Source of the DNA: Ichthyosporea sp. XGB-2017a
Taxonomy: Eukaryota; Opisthokonta; Ichthyosporea
Direction of reading: 5' to 3'
Assembly (NCBI GenBank): GCA_002811675.1
Contig: PDIM01010316.1
Span: forward strand, 187,153 to 251,152
Length of the DNA: 64,000 bases
Both the position numbers and the translations under genes were made by a program. The notes under the pieces were generated by a model. It made no database searches. It saw only the letters and a list, made by a program, of their open reading frames with translations, and was not told the origin of the DNA. Positions 34,182-42,653 of this stretch are shown here, one piece after another. Position 1 is the first letter of the stretch. The number at the start of each line of letters is the position of its first letter.

Positions 34182-35106
34182 CTAAAAGTTCCACTCAAAC
34201 TTTTGAATGGATTTCTGAATTCGCTGAGCCCGTCTTGGCGACTGGGGACCGCAAACTGTGCTAAACATTTCTTTGTCTGGAACATCTTTCGAAAGGACAA
34301 GAACAAACTTCCTCGGGTCGGACAAACTGACAAGTTGCTCAATGCACCAACCATCAGAAAGGGTAGATACCTGTGAAGCAAATTGAGAAAAAACTTTAAC
34401 GAGTAAGTCCTCGTCCTAAATCTGATCGGTTTCTTTGTCACTAACTTACCATTTGAGTCAATTCTGAATCTGTGCATTCAAACACGCGAAATACCTTCTT
34501 TCGAGGAAGTTGAGATTGCGTTTCGTTCTTTATACATATTCTTTGCTTCACCTCTGTTATTATGTCCTCTACATTGTAAAACTCTGCTTCTTCAAGTACC
34601 CCTTCTTCGGATATGTGATTATCAATAATTAGTTTTCCATGTCTAAGGAAATTTAAAATCGGCGCGAAGTATCTAGGATCCCTGTCAATCATGTATGCCC
34701 CCTGAGCGTCCTGTAATTGAATTTAAAATTGAATTAAAAATTAACAATTGATGCATTTAAATATGATAAGACAGCAAATCTAAATGTTCCCGTTGCCCAC
34801 ATTGCGCTGAGAAATCTCTCTTAGATAAACATTCTTCCAAAACTGCTGTTTCGCGCAAGGTTTGCAGGGGTCCAGATAGAATAAACTTGACTTCCGATCT
34901 TTCATTTTAAGAGCAAAGACAATATTGCAAAGCAAAATACGCACCCGCAAAGTAGAAAGCTGGTTTGAACACAGCTTAAACAAGAATGAATCTTTATATT
35001 TACAAAGTGTAGACTTTGATGTTTCGAATATTTTCCCTCCCACATTCAGCTTGACCCAACGGTCATCGCAGGTCGAAGCTGTGTCTACGCCCATGAAGTT
35101 CTCCAT
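34182..35106 (-). CDS. KCTD2/5/17-like BTB adaptor
   Basis: Three exons, 35106-34945, 34710-34450 and 34370-34182, join in frame to 203 residues. Exon 1 carries [20 protein letters not shown], the T1-type BTB start. Exon 2 has [20 protein letters not shown] and [23 protein letters not shown], near identical to animal KCTD5. Exon 3 continues [16 protein letters not shown], the KCTD2/5/17 C-terminal domain. The first donor is GTGCGT, weaker than the others, but the join is exactly collinear with the family. KCTD5 assembles pentamers and acts as a CUL3 substrate adaptor, which ties it to the CAND1-regulated cullin system. Orientation is tandem, downstream of the Mpv17-like gene. Confidence 0.92.
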
Positions 35107-35581
35107 ACTCCACTCCCTACTAGAAAAGAATAGCTGAAAGGAGCTCGAAAGATCAGCAGTACAATTTCAAATATTTCAAATATATCTGATACTAAATGAA
35201 AGCAAACTCCGTACGTACACACCGTTTCCCTTTACACGGCCAGTACAATATCCACTCAGTCCAATATAGAAATCTCCAAGCTTGTTTCCCTCCCAGTCTA
35301 CTCTAGCAGATCTAATGCACAGCCAAAGGCATGAAGAAGGACAAGCAGAATGGCACCATTCCTTCTGTTCCAACAAACACCAAAGAAAGGGGACTTTAGG
35401 GCAAAAAACATTGAAACAGAAAATGTTGTCATGGGTTAGTCCCTATTTATTTATAGATAGCACCTTCCATATGTGGAATGCACTAATTTATCTCATTAAA
35501 CACGTGCTCGTGTTTGACGAGAGGTAAAAAAGAAGGCAGTTTCTCTTTTCCTTGTCAGACAGATGGTGTAGAATCTCTTGT
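35107..35581 (-). promoter_or_regulatory. KCTD promoter and Mpv17-like 3' flank
   Basis: 475 bp without a supported gene. A CACGTG E-box lies at 35501-35506. Reading frames here are short and lack family similarity. Confidence 0.35.
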
Positions 35582-36360
35582 CTAGTCACTCTTTTCCAGA
35601 GGAGTTGTGCTACTGATGGAGGGGCTTATTTGTGAGGTATTGAGCTTCATATTTACAGAAGCCAGGTACGAGTTCCAAGCAATGGCGACACATTGGACAA
35701 ACGCAACGCGGAAGTTCAATGGTACAAAGTAAAAATTGAACAGTTGGGCAGCAGGCCACAATGTATAGTTATTTCTAAGGACAGGGAGGTATTCCTTGCG
35801 CATCTCTTCCATGATTGTCTTCGAATCCTTCCCATCCATAAGCCCCATACACACAAAAAATAACCCAATAAATGATGGCGCCATAAATGCTTGGTCAATC
35901 GCTACTTTGGCGAATGCAGCTTTCCCCGGACTGACTCTTGGCCCAACCACGCGATCAAGAACGCGATACCACCCAGTAAAGATAGGTCCCTATGATCAAA
36001 ATCATACCAATAAGTAACGATTTGCTCCTAAATACAATGGATTTGTGAATATACGTACCCCAACAAATAAACCAAACGCCATCATCTTTCCAGTAGTTCC
36101 CCATTCATGCTCACTCAAGTTCTTTCGATGAACCAAGTGCTGGTTAACACAATCACCAAACCCGAAAAGGGCGCCTATGCAAATCAGATAATAAAACAAC
36201 AAGAAGACAGAAGTGTTACTACAACGGGATTCCATGTTCAATTCAGACACAAAAAGGAATCTGGGAAAAGGCAATACTTGCTGGCACTGACAATCTGAGT
36301 CGCAACCGGATGCTTGTTCAGGGTATTCATATACCCTCTCCATAGCTGTCTGAACACCAT
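35582..36360 (-). CDS. Mpv17/PMP22-family membrane protein
   Basis: Three exons give 198 residues: 36360-36288, 36174-36059 and 35989-35582. Exon 1 encodes MVFRQLWRGYMNTLNKHPVA, the typical Mpv17 start (LWRxY...HP); exon 2 gives LFGFGDCVNQHL; exon 3 gives GPIFTGWYRVLDRVVGPRVS, PSFIGLFFVCMGLMDG and a conserved YTLWPAAQLFNFYFVPLNFR. Four membrane helices are expected. Family members sit in the inner mitochondrial or peroxisomal membrane and probably form channels. The exon 1 donor reads GTGCCA, which is unusual. It is the only phase-1 choice that preserves the family alignment, but transcript evidence could move it. A longer open frame covering the intron gives an unlikely N-terminus. Confidence 0.85.
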
Positions 36361-36658
36361 CTCTATCCGTCTTCAACTCTGATGTCCAAACACAAAAAAA
36401 AAGATTTTAAAGAACACACATATGCAAAGGGTGGCAATGAATGAGCGCTCTTTTACCAGGGGCTTTTACGAAAAAGCAACATTGGAGGAGGAAACAGCAT
36501 GGTAAGAATAAAGAAGGAAAAGGGGAATGTTAAAGTCGCGAACTGAATGAAGTTGAGTCATACAGAGCGCTTCATACAGAACAAATGCTCTGAAGTTCAC
36601 AGACATTGTCTGTTAATGGAATATTGCTTGAATACGTTTGCTTTTATTATTTGTTCCA

Positions 36659-36837
36659 TTGCAAACCAGAACCTACCACGCCCTAAATTCATTTGTGTTT
36701 AGAGAAATGGCTGCTGCAAAGGATTCCTCTCACAGAATCGCTCCTAGCATACCTCGTCTTCAACTATACTTGCATTACCATTTGCTTTGTAAGGCAAGGC
36801 AATGATCTTAATAAGCCTAAGAGGTTCTGGTTTGCAA
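36659..36837. repeat. 16 bp perfect inverted repeat flanking 147 bp
   Basis: TTGCAAACCAGAACCT at 36659-36674 is exactly complementary to 36822-36837. No target-site duplication was seen at the outer ends. It could be a stem of a transcribed RNA or the remnant of a small inverted-repeat element. Confidence 0.7.
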
Positions 36838-37005
36838 AAAGGGAATACCAAATGATTTGGCGTTATCAGTCACCATGCAATCCTGTACCATGAATACAAA
36901 AAAGGAAGAAAAGGTGTAAGAATAACAACTGGTTCAAATCAAAGATAACGAAAAAGGTTACACAAATAATGTTCACTAAGTTTCTAAGAATGATAAGTAG
37001 TAGCC

Positions 37006-37391
37006 CTAATGGAATAAACCAAAACAGCACCAACACTCTACTCCCAAACCGAGAAGCGAACAGCAGTTTCTCAGAAAAAGGTGAAAAACTCTCCTTAAAC
37101 GAACAGGAAAGCGGTCCAAAAAACGTCTTCCAAAAACTGGAGACAAATTGAGTTGCTTTTGACCCCATTCAGGCGAAAAACATGTGCTCATTGATTTCCC
37201 GAAATTGTAACGATGACAAGGAATGGGATTCACCGGCAAAACATCTGCAAAGCATATGTTTTGAAATGGCGTCCAAGTAATCTGACTGAACTTCGGGATA
37301 AAACATCCACTTGTCTGAAAATAATTTCACTTACACTAATTAAAACGTACTGCTCATTCTGGTCCCTTTCATCATCTCTATAATTGCCCAT
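37006..37391 (-). CDS. Possible two-exon protein fragment, unknown
   Basis: Exons 37391-37335 and 37314-37006 would join by a very short 20 bp gap with GTAAGT and TTTTCAG signals, giving a start MGNYRDDERDQNEQYVLIS then TSGCFIPKFSQITWTPFQN. The implied 20 bp intron is too short to be credible in most eukaryotes. The second exon changes character near 37100, where an overlapping frame (residues LVLFWFIPLGLLLIILRNL) looks like a real membrane helix. So either an unrecognised splice or fortuitous coding is involved. I do not recognise the product and report it only as a candidate within the unresolved region. Confidence 0.2.
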
Positions 37392-38290
37392 AAGTCTCCT
37401 GCCTAAACAAAAAAGTAAAAGAAAGGATCTGTAATTAGTTTAATGCCAATCATTTAACAAACAGTACTACTCAAAAGTTCACACAGTAAACTTTTCATGG
37501 GCAGGTAATCTGAGTGGTTTTGCTGCTAGATAGGCTAATGGCAAACATGCAAGTTCAGATAATAAAGGTTGATTTCAATGATATAATTTAATCTCAACGA
37601 GCTGGGTTTAAAGTAGCTATAAGTCAATCATCATAACCAGAGCCATGCTTCTCACCTTCCAGCAGTCAAAACCACCACAAACACACAAGAACACCAAAAA
37701 CACTTACATCAGCATTGAATTCACACCAACACCCACATTGATCACTCACAGCTCCTCTTGTGAATAAATATAAATCACTGTTGGATCCGCGGGAGGAGGA
37801 GTGGAACACAAACACAACAGCGTCCCTTTTATAGTCTTCGTCCAGTACCGCGTGGCAGACTGGCCAGCCCCCCCAGCTACATAGTCATAGTACCAGGGGG
37901 CTAGTACAGTAGGCTAATAATTTATTTTGCATGTGTATCATCCACCGACCACCAGCCCCTAACCTCCTATCCAATAATGTACTGCTTTTATTTTTATTTT
38001 TAGCTTTACTATTTGGGTCGGTCCTTTGTTTTTCTTTCATTATTTCTATTTGTGTTTTTGTATTCTTCCCTGGACTGTTAGCTTGCATTTTTTTCTGTTC
38101 AGTAAGTTGTGACTGACTCGTGGATTTGTGTGTATTTTAGCTTGGATTTGTTGTTTAAAGTGCGGTTGGACGTGCATTAGTCAGTTCACTCTACTGTTGT
38201 TATTAAAAGTTAGCTACATACATTGGTATCCGCGGAGGGGAAGGAGCTCCCATTTGTAGAAAGGAAACTCGGGGACGGAAATAGAGTAGA

Positions 38291-39281
38291 ATGGCACTCT
38301 ACAGGAATATTCATGTCCTTATAGATCAAGACGAAACACTTTTGGACCGAGAATACTCACAGCATGTGGTAAAGGGAAACTATGATTATTACCACTATGG
38401 AGTTGACGGGGTGAATGACGAGGTAAGAAAAACATGACGGCTGTCGGCATTTCTAAATACTTTGACTTCATGTGTTCTTTACGTCATTTACACAATTTGC
38501 TTTGTCTTGATTCTTTTTTTAATTGTTTATACAGGGATGGGGATGCGCTTATCGTTCCTTGCAAACTATTGGGTCTTGGATTCTGCTTAATAATCTTTCC
38601 TCGAAAAAGGACAGAGGTGTTCCCTCAATGAAGGCTATCCAATGGGCATTGGTTGAAGAATTGCAAGACAAGCCCAAGGCATTCATGGGTTCAAGAGAAT
38701 GGATAGGGGCTGTAGAGGTTGCAATGTGCCTAGACCATTTTTTTGATGTAAGTAATTTGGCAAAGTTTGTCGAATTCAACAAAATGTACCGATGGAGTAA
38801 CCATTTTTTTGGCATGGTGGTGTAGGTTAGTGCAAAGATTGTGCATATTCCAAAGGGAAGCACTTGGTGGACAGAGAATGACAACATTTCGCTTCTTGCA
38901 AGCCATTTTGAACAAGGTGGTGGGCCTGTTATGATCGGTGGGGGGACAGATACCGCATCGAAAACGGTAATCGGGGTAAAAGTGTTGCAGGATGAAAATG
39001 GATCAATGCATGATTCTCGAGTTTTGATAGCGGTAGTGTATTATTCTGGTCATTTTGGTATAGCGTAAATGACTCCTCGTGCTGATTCTAACAAATATTT
39101 ATATCCGGACTCTTTGGATTTTTAGGATCCTCATATGCCTAGAGAATGCAACCAGGACGAGGCTGTGTGCGACGGGTGGGTACAATGGGAAACTCTTCAA
39201 GGGACTTTTCAAGCAGATTCCTTTTACAATATGTGCATTCCGATGGTATACTATGATGATACAGTAAATTATGGGGTATAA
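38291..39281 (+). CDS. UFM1-specific protease (peptidase C78, UFSP1/2-like)
   Basis: Four exons, 38291-38422, 38535-38747, 38826-39032 and 39126-39281, join in frame to 235 residues. Exon 2 opens with GWGCAYRSLQTIGSW, the C78 catalytic-cysteine motif (Cys48). The middle has GGGPVMIGGGTDTASKTVIG, and exon 4 opens with DPHMPRECNQDE, the DPH catalytic Asp/His pair. The substrate is the ubiquitin-like protein UFM1, which UFSPs mature and remove from targets such as ribosomal uL24 at the ER. The protein is only the catalytic domain, like mammalian UFSP1, and lacks the long N-terminal domain of UFSP2. The third donor (GTAGTG) is weak but leads exactly to the DPH block. Confidence 0.93.
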
Positions 39282-39788
39282 TCTAGCAGCGATGGCTTAT
39301 AAAAGGAAACTATCGAGTATCTTGATTGCCGGGGGAAATGAATGGGAAAAAAGCGAGGGAATGGCCATCAACTTATTTATTTACATCCACCCACACCTTC
39401 AGAAAAAGCAAAACAGCACTCCCTCTTCTACAACTTTGCGCATGAAGAAACCATCTATCTATTCCTGCTGGGGGGATTCTGAATTATCAGCTATTCAGAA
39501 ATAATTTGGACTTAACCCAGACAGGAAGAGAATCCAGACGCACACACATATATGTTCATTATTTAATAATAAAAAGGGTCCCGCCCTCGGTACCTTAAAC
39601 CTAGTGCTGCATATTTTACGCAGCTGTGCTTGCAGTCTGCAGTACCCTTTTTTCTTTTTTTCCTCCTTTCCCTTCCGCGGACCAGCTTTGTTTTTTTTCT
39701 TTGTCTTTTTTTCTTTTTGGGTTTTGAGTAGATTTGAGTTGGTGTGGCGTTTTATTTTTCTGAAGTTGGTTAAAGGAAAAGGGGGGCT
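39282..39788 (+). promoter_or_regulatory. UFSP 3' flank and OS-9 promoter
   Basis: 507 bp without a gene. A long T/C-rich tract at about 39640-39740 with TCCGCGG embedded (39674-39680) lies just upstream of the OS-9 ATG. AATAATAAA near 39564 may serve UFSP polyadenylation. Confidence 0.4.
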
Positions 39789-41636
39789 ATGCGAGATTTG
39801 TATTTGCTTGTGTTTTCGCTGTTTGTTGGCTGTGCTTTGCTCTCGAATACAGCTTCTTCGAGCCTGTTGTCGTCTCTTCAATTGGGAGGTGTAACCGAAG
39901 ATTCAAATTCTGGAGAGTCCGATTTTGTTTTTAGTCTTGAGGAGTTTGAAGCTTTGAACTATGAGGTTAAAATTAACAGTGAGCCACTTAAGGAAGGCGA
40001 GGGTGTGAATGATGAACTAAACAAGGGCGACAAAGATGGGAGCGTTGGTAGATTTGACCGTATTTCCATGTTTTCAAAGAAGGGCCAGGAGTTTAGCTGC
40101 CTTTTGCCCGGTGAAGAATTTGTTAGTAATTCTATTGATTCTATGATTAAAAAAAATGAAAATCGAACTGAAGGAATGGATCCTGAATCAATTCTGTCTT
40201 CTTTGGGATGTCTACATACTACTGTGCAGTGGTGGACCTATTATGTTTGTGTTGGTCGGGAGATTGCTCAATTGCATTTGGAGCCTAAAGAAACTATTGA
40301 AGAAAAGATAAAAGATCCGGATAATGTTTATTCTTTGGGACACTATGATGCCGAAGCAAGCAGTGAGAGGAACATAGAAAACCAATTGGAACCGGCATCG
40401 AGAGTTTACTCGCAGATTTTCAAGAGTGGCACCTTTTGTGATAGTGCTCAAAAGTTAAGGGAAACCCATGTAATGTTTCTTTGCGATGAAAAAAGCCCCA
40501 CTCACATTGCCAAAGTATTTGAAGATAAACCTTGCGTTTATGAAATCATAATTGTTACTCCCGAACTTTGCAAAAATGAACGTTACAGAGAAAGGCTTCT
40601 GGATGAGCCGGACACTACTGGAACCATTGAATGCTCTCCAGTTTTAAATGAGGCATTATACAAGAAGTATTTAGAGAAAAAGAAAAAGGAAGAGGCACTG
40701 GGAAGGGGAAAATTAAGTTCTATTGGATTGGGTGGACTAAATGGTAAAGCTAGAATAATTGACCTTTCTCATAGTAAGGAGATTTCGAGTATGATTGATT
40801 ACATAGCTGGCGCAGATGATTCTGATAATTCTGATGAAGGAGGAGATCAAGACAAGAAAGCAAAAGCAGGGGTGGTGCGAAACTTAGCTGAAATAATAGA
40901 AAAAACGAAAGCGCAGTTGCAAAAAGAGATTGGGTTACTCTCGAAGGAGGTGATGAAAGCAAGCGAGGACTACAAGAGCAAAAAGGCCGCGATGTTGAAG
41001 GAGGGAATTGAAGAAGAAAACTCGGAGGACTCCAATGCGTTCGATATAAGTTTGAAAGATGTAGCTGAAGATATCAAGCAGATGGTAGAAGATGATGCGT
41101 TTGACTTTTTCGAAGACGAAGAGGTTAAGAGTACACTACAAACGGAAAATGGGGAAAAGACTGCCATTGTTGAAAAGCCAAACGAACCCCTTTCAGATCC
41201 TGAGAAACCTGACCTCGTTGGCGAGCTAATGAAAGTCTTTGCCCCTCTTGCCGCACAGAAAAAAGGAAAAAAGATTCATGCGTTGGGGGGAATGAGCGAT
41301 TTCTTTCGCTCGGTGAATACTCAAAAGCAAGAGTTTACAAAAGCCGAGAGCTTTGAAGATATTGTGGGTATTCAGAAGGCGGGTGGCGACAAGAAAGGTA
41401 AGAAGCCTGTCATGAAAGCCTATGTACTTGATCTAAGCAGTAAAGAGCCCAAAATGGTTGAATTGGGTGATGGTTCTTTTGACTATTCGTTAATCTTGAA
41501 CCAGTTGTCCTCTGATAAAAGCGAAGGAACTAATGCAGAGAATATTTTGGGGTCATTATGGGGTAAGGGTACTACGGAAAGTGCGAAGCATCAAGAGTCC
41601 GAAGATAATTATAATTTTGAGATTGGAGATGAGTAG
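39789..41636 (+). CDS. OS-9/Yos9-type MRH lectin of ER-associated degradation
   Basis: Single exon, 615 residues. A cleavable signal peptide is clear (residues 1-22, LYLLVFSLFVGCALLSNTAS). The MRH (mannose-6-phosphate receptor homology) domain spans ~95-260: FSCLLPGEEF, CLHTTVQWWTYYVCVGREIA with the WW and the glycan-contact residues, then FCDSAQKLRETHVMFLCDEK and PCVYEIIIVTPELC with paired cysteines. OS-9 recognises trimmed N-glycans on misfolded proteins and delivers them to the HRD1 ligase in the ER lumen. The second half is acidic and coiled-coil-like. No KDEL/HDEL retrieval signal ends the protein (it ends IGDE), as in animal OS-9, which is retained by partner binding. Confidence 0.9.
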   Translation: MRDLYLLVFSLFVGCALLSNTASSSLLSSLQLGGVTEDSNSGESDFVFSLEEFEALNYEVKINSEPLKEGEGVNDELNKGDKDGSVGRFDRISMFSKKGQEFSCLLPGEEFVSNSIDSMIKKNENRTEGMDPESILSSLGCLHTTVQWWTYYVCVGREIAQLHLEPKETIEEKIKDPDNVYSLGHYDAEASSERNIENQLEPASRVYSQIFKSGTFCDSAQKLRETHVMFLCDEKSPTHIAKVFEDKPCVYEIIIVTPELCKNERYRERLLDEPDTTGTIECSPVLNEALYKKYLEKKKKEEALGRGKLSSIGLGGLNGKARIIDLSHSKEISSMIDYIAGADDSDNSDEGGDQDKKAKAGVVRNLAEIIEKTKAQLQKEIGLLSKEVMKASEDYKSKKAAMLKEGIEEENSEDSNAFDISLKDVAEDIKQMVEDDAFDFFEDEEVKSTLQTENGEKTAIVEKPNEPLSDPEKPDLVGELMKVFAPLAAQKKGKKIHALGGMSDFFRSVNTQKQEFTKAESFEDIVGIQKAGGDKKGKKPVMKAYVLDLSSKEPKMVELGDGSFDYSLILNQLSSDKSEGTNAENILGSLWGKGTTESAKHQESEDNYNFEIGDE

Positions 41637-42653
41637 AAGGCCCTTTACAACTCTCGAAAATGTTTTGATGGTAGGTATTTGGTTTGGCGGACGTTTGCTT
41701 TTCCATTATGTTTTTATGATGAAAGATACTTATTGGTTCACTATTGAGGGGTATGTGTGCAGTTGCAGATGATTTGCTATTTACTTAGTGTTCCTGCAAA
41801 TTGCCGCTCTTCATAATGCGTGAGTATGCTTAATCTTCTCTCTGAAATTCATATGGCAAGCGACATTTTATAAGCGTCAGAATATATTTTTTTGTGTAAC
41901 CACGAAATATACTAACTTTGAAACGTTTTCTTAAGATATGACAAATAGGCTGGTATATATCAGATAAGAAGAATGTATCTCATGATAACCTTGAAACTTT
42001 TATGATTCCTTTCTGACTGCTCTCATTGCTTCAGTCCAAATGCATGGTCCATGCATGAGCAACAATTTCATTAGCATACGTACCTGCATAAACTTCATAC
42101 TTCGCCATTCCTTACCTGCTGTCCACCCCAGCTGCTGCTGCACATGAACCTTCATACACCTATCCCTGTGCTGCTATTTATAGTCCAGTGCCAAACTCAA
42201 TAGTAATGGGACGTAATACAATAAAAGCGATCTGCTAACGACTACAGTTTGAATCGAAACTTGGTTAGGCAGGAGCAGGCGGGGCACGTCATTTGATACA
42301 GTGGCCAGTGGCGCAGTTCCGTGCAACAAGTGCTATTTTTTTCAGATCGTATTATTAATTCTTTTAATTTATACACATTTTACCTTTTAGCATTTTTCGG
42401 GTTCTTTTGTTTTTTGTGATTCTTATTTTGTGGTCGGTTGTGATTGTGTGTTCCTATTTATTGTTTGCTCTGTGCTGCTATTTTGATGCTTAAAATTTAA
42501 GCACTGCCTGTCTATGTTGTATATAAGAAACTGTGAGCATTCTCCTTTTGTTTTGAATATCACCACAGCAAGAGAACTGTCTTGTCATTCATCGGTTTAC
42601 TGTCTAAGCAGACTGCTCTTTGAGACATATTGTTCTTGCTGATTGTAGAAATT
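41637..42653 (+). promoter_or_regulatory. OS-9 3' flank and BCAS3 promoter
   Basis: About 1 kb without a gene. T-rich DNA dominates 42330-42560. A TTGATTGTAG just before the BCAS3 ATG resembles a splice acceptor, so a 5' UTR intron is possible. No RNA gene was seen. Confidence 0.4.

Larger units (their letters stand above)
36361..38290. other. 1.9 kb region without a confirmed gene
   Basis: Between two well-defined starts (Mpv17-like, minus; UFSP, plus) this is the longest unassigned stretch of the window. It holds a TATAAAAG box for minus-strand transcription at about 37827-37834, canonical GTAAGT donors on the minus strand (for example around 37710 and 37334), a 16 bp inverted repeat, and TCCGCGG at 37786-37792 and 38229-38235. 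A transcribed unit on the minus strand is likely, but its reading frame is not resolved. Confidence 0.5.

Noticed and set aside
36002-36376. Longer Mpv17 N-terminus in the unspliced frame
   Set aside because: The frame reads through intron sequence and loses the LWRxY/HP start that the spliced model restores.
37931-38116. Hydrophobic 61-residue frame upstream of UFSP
   Set aside because: It reflects a T-rich promoter tract; no homology or conserved start context.
41637-41772. Small membrane-like frame overlapping the OS-9 stop
   Set aside because: It overlaps the end of OS-9 in another frame and shows no family match.
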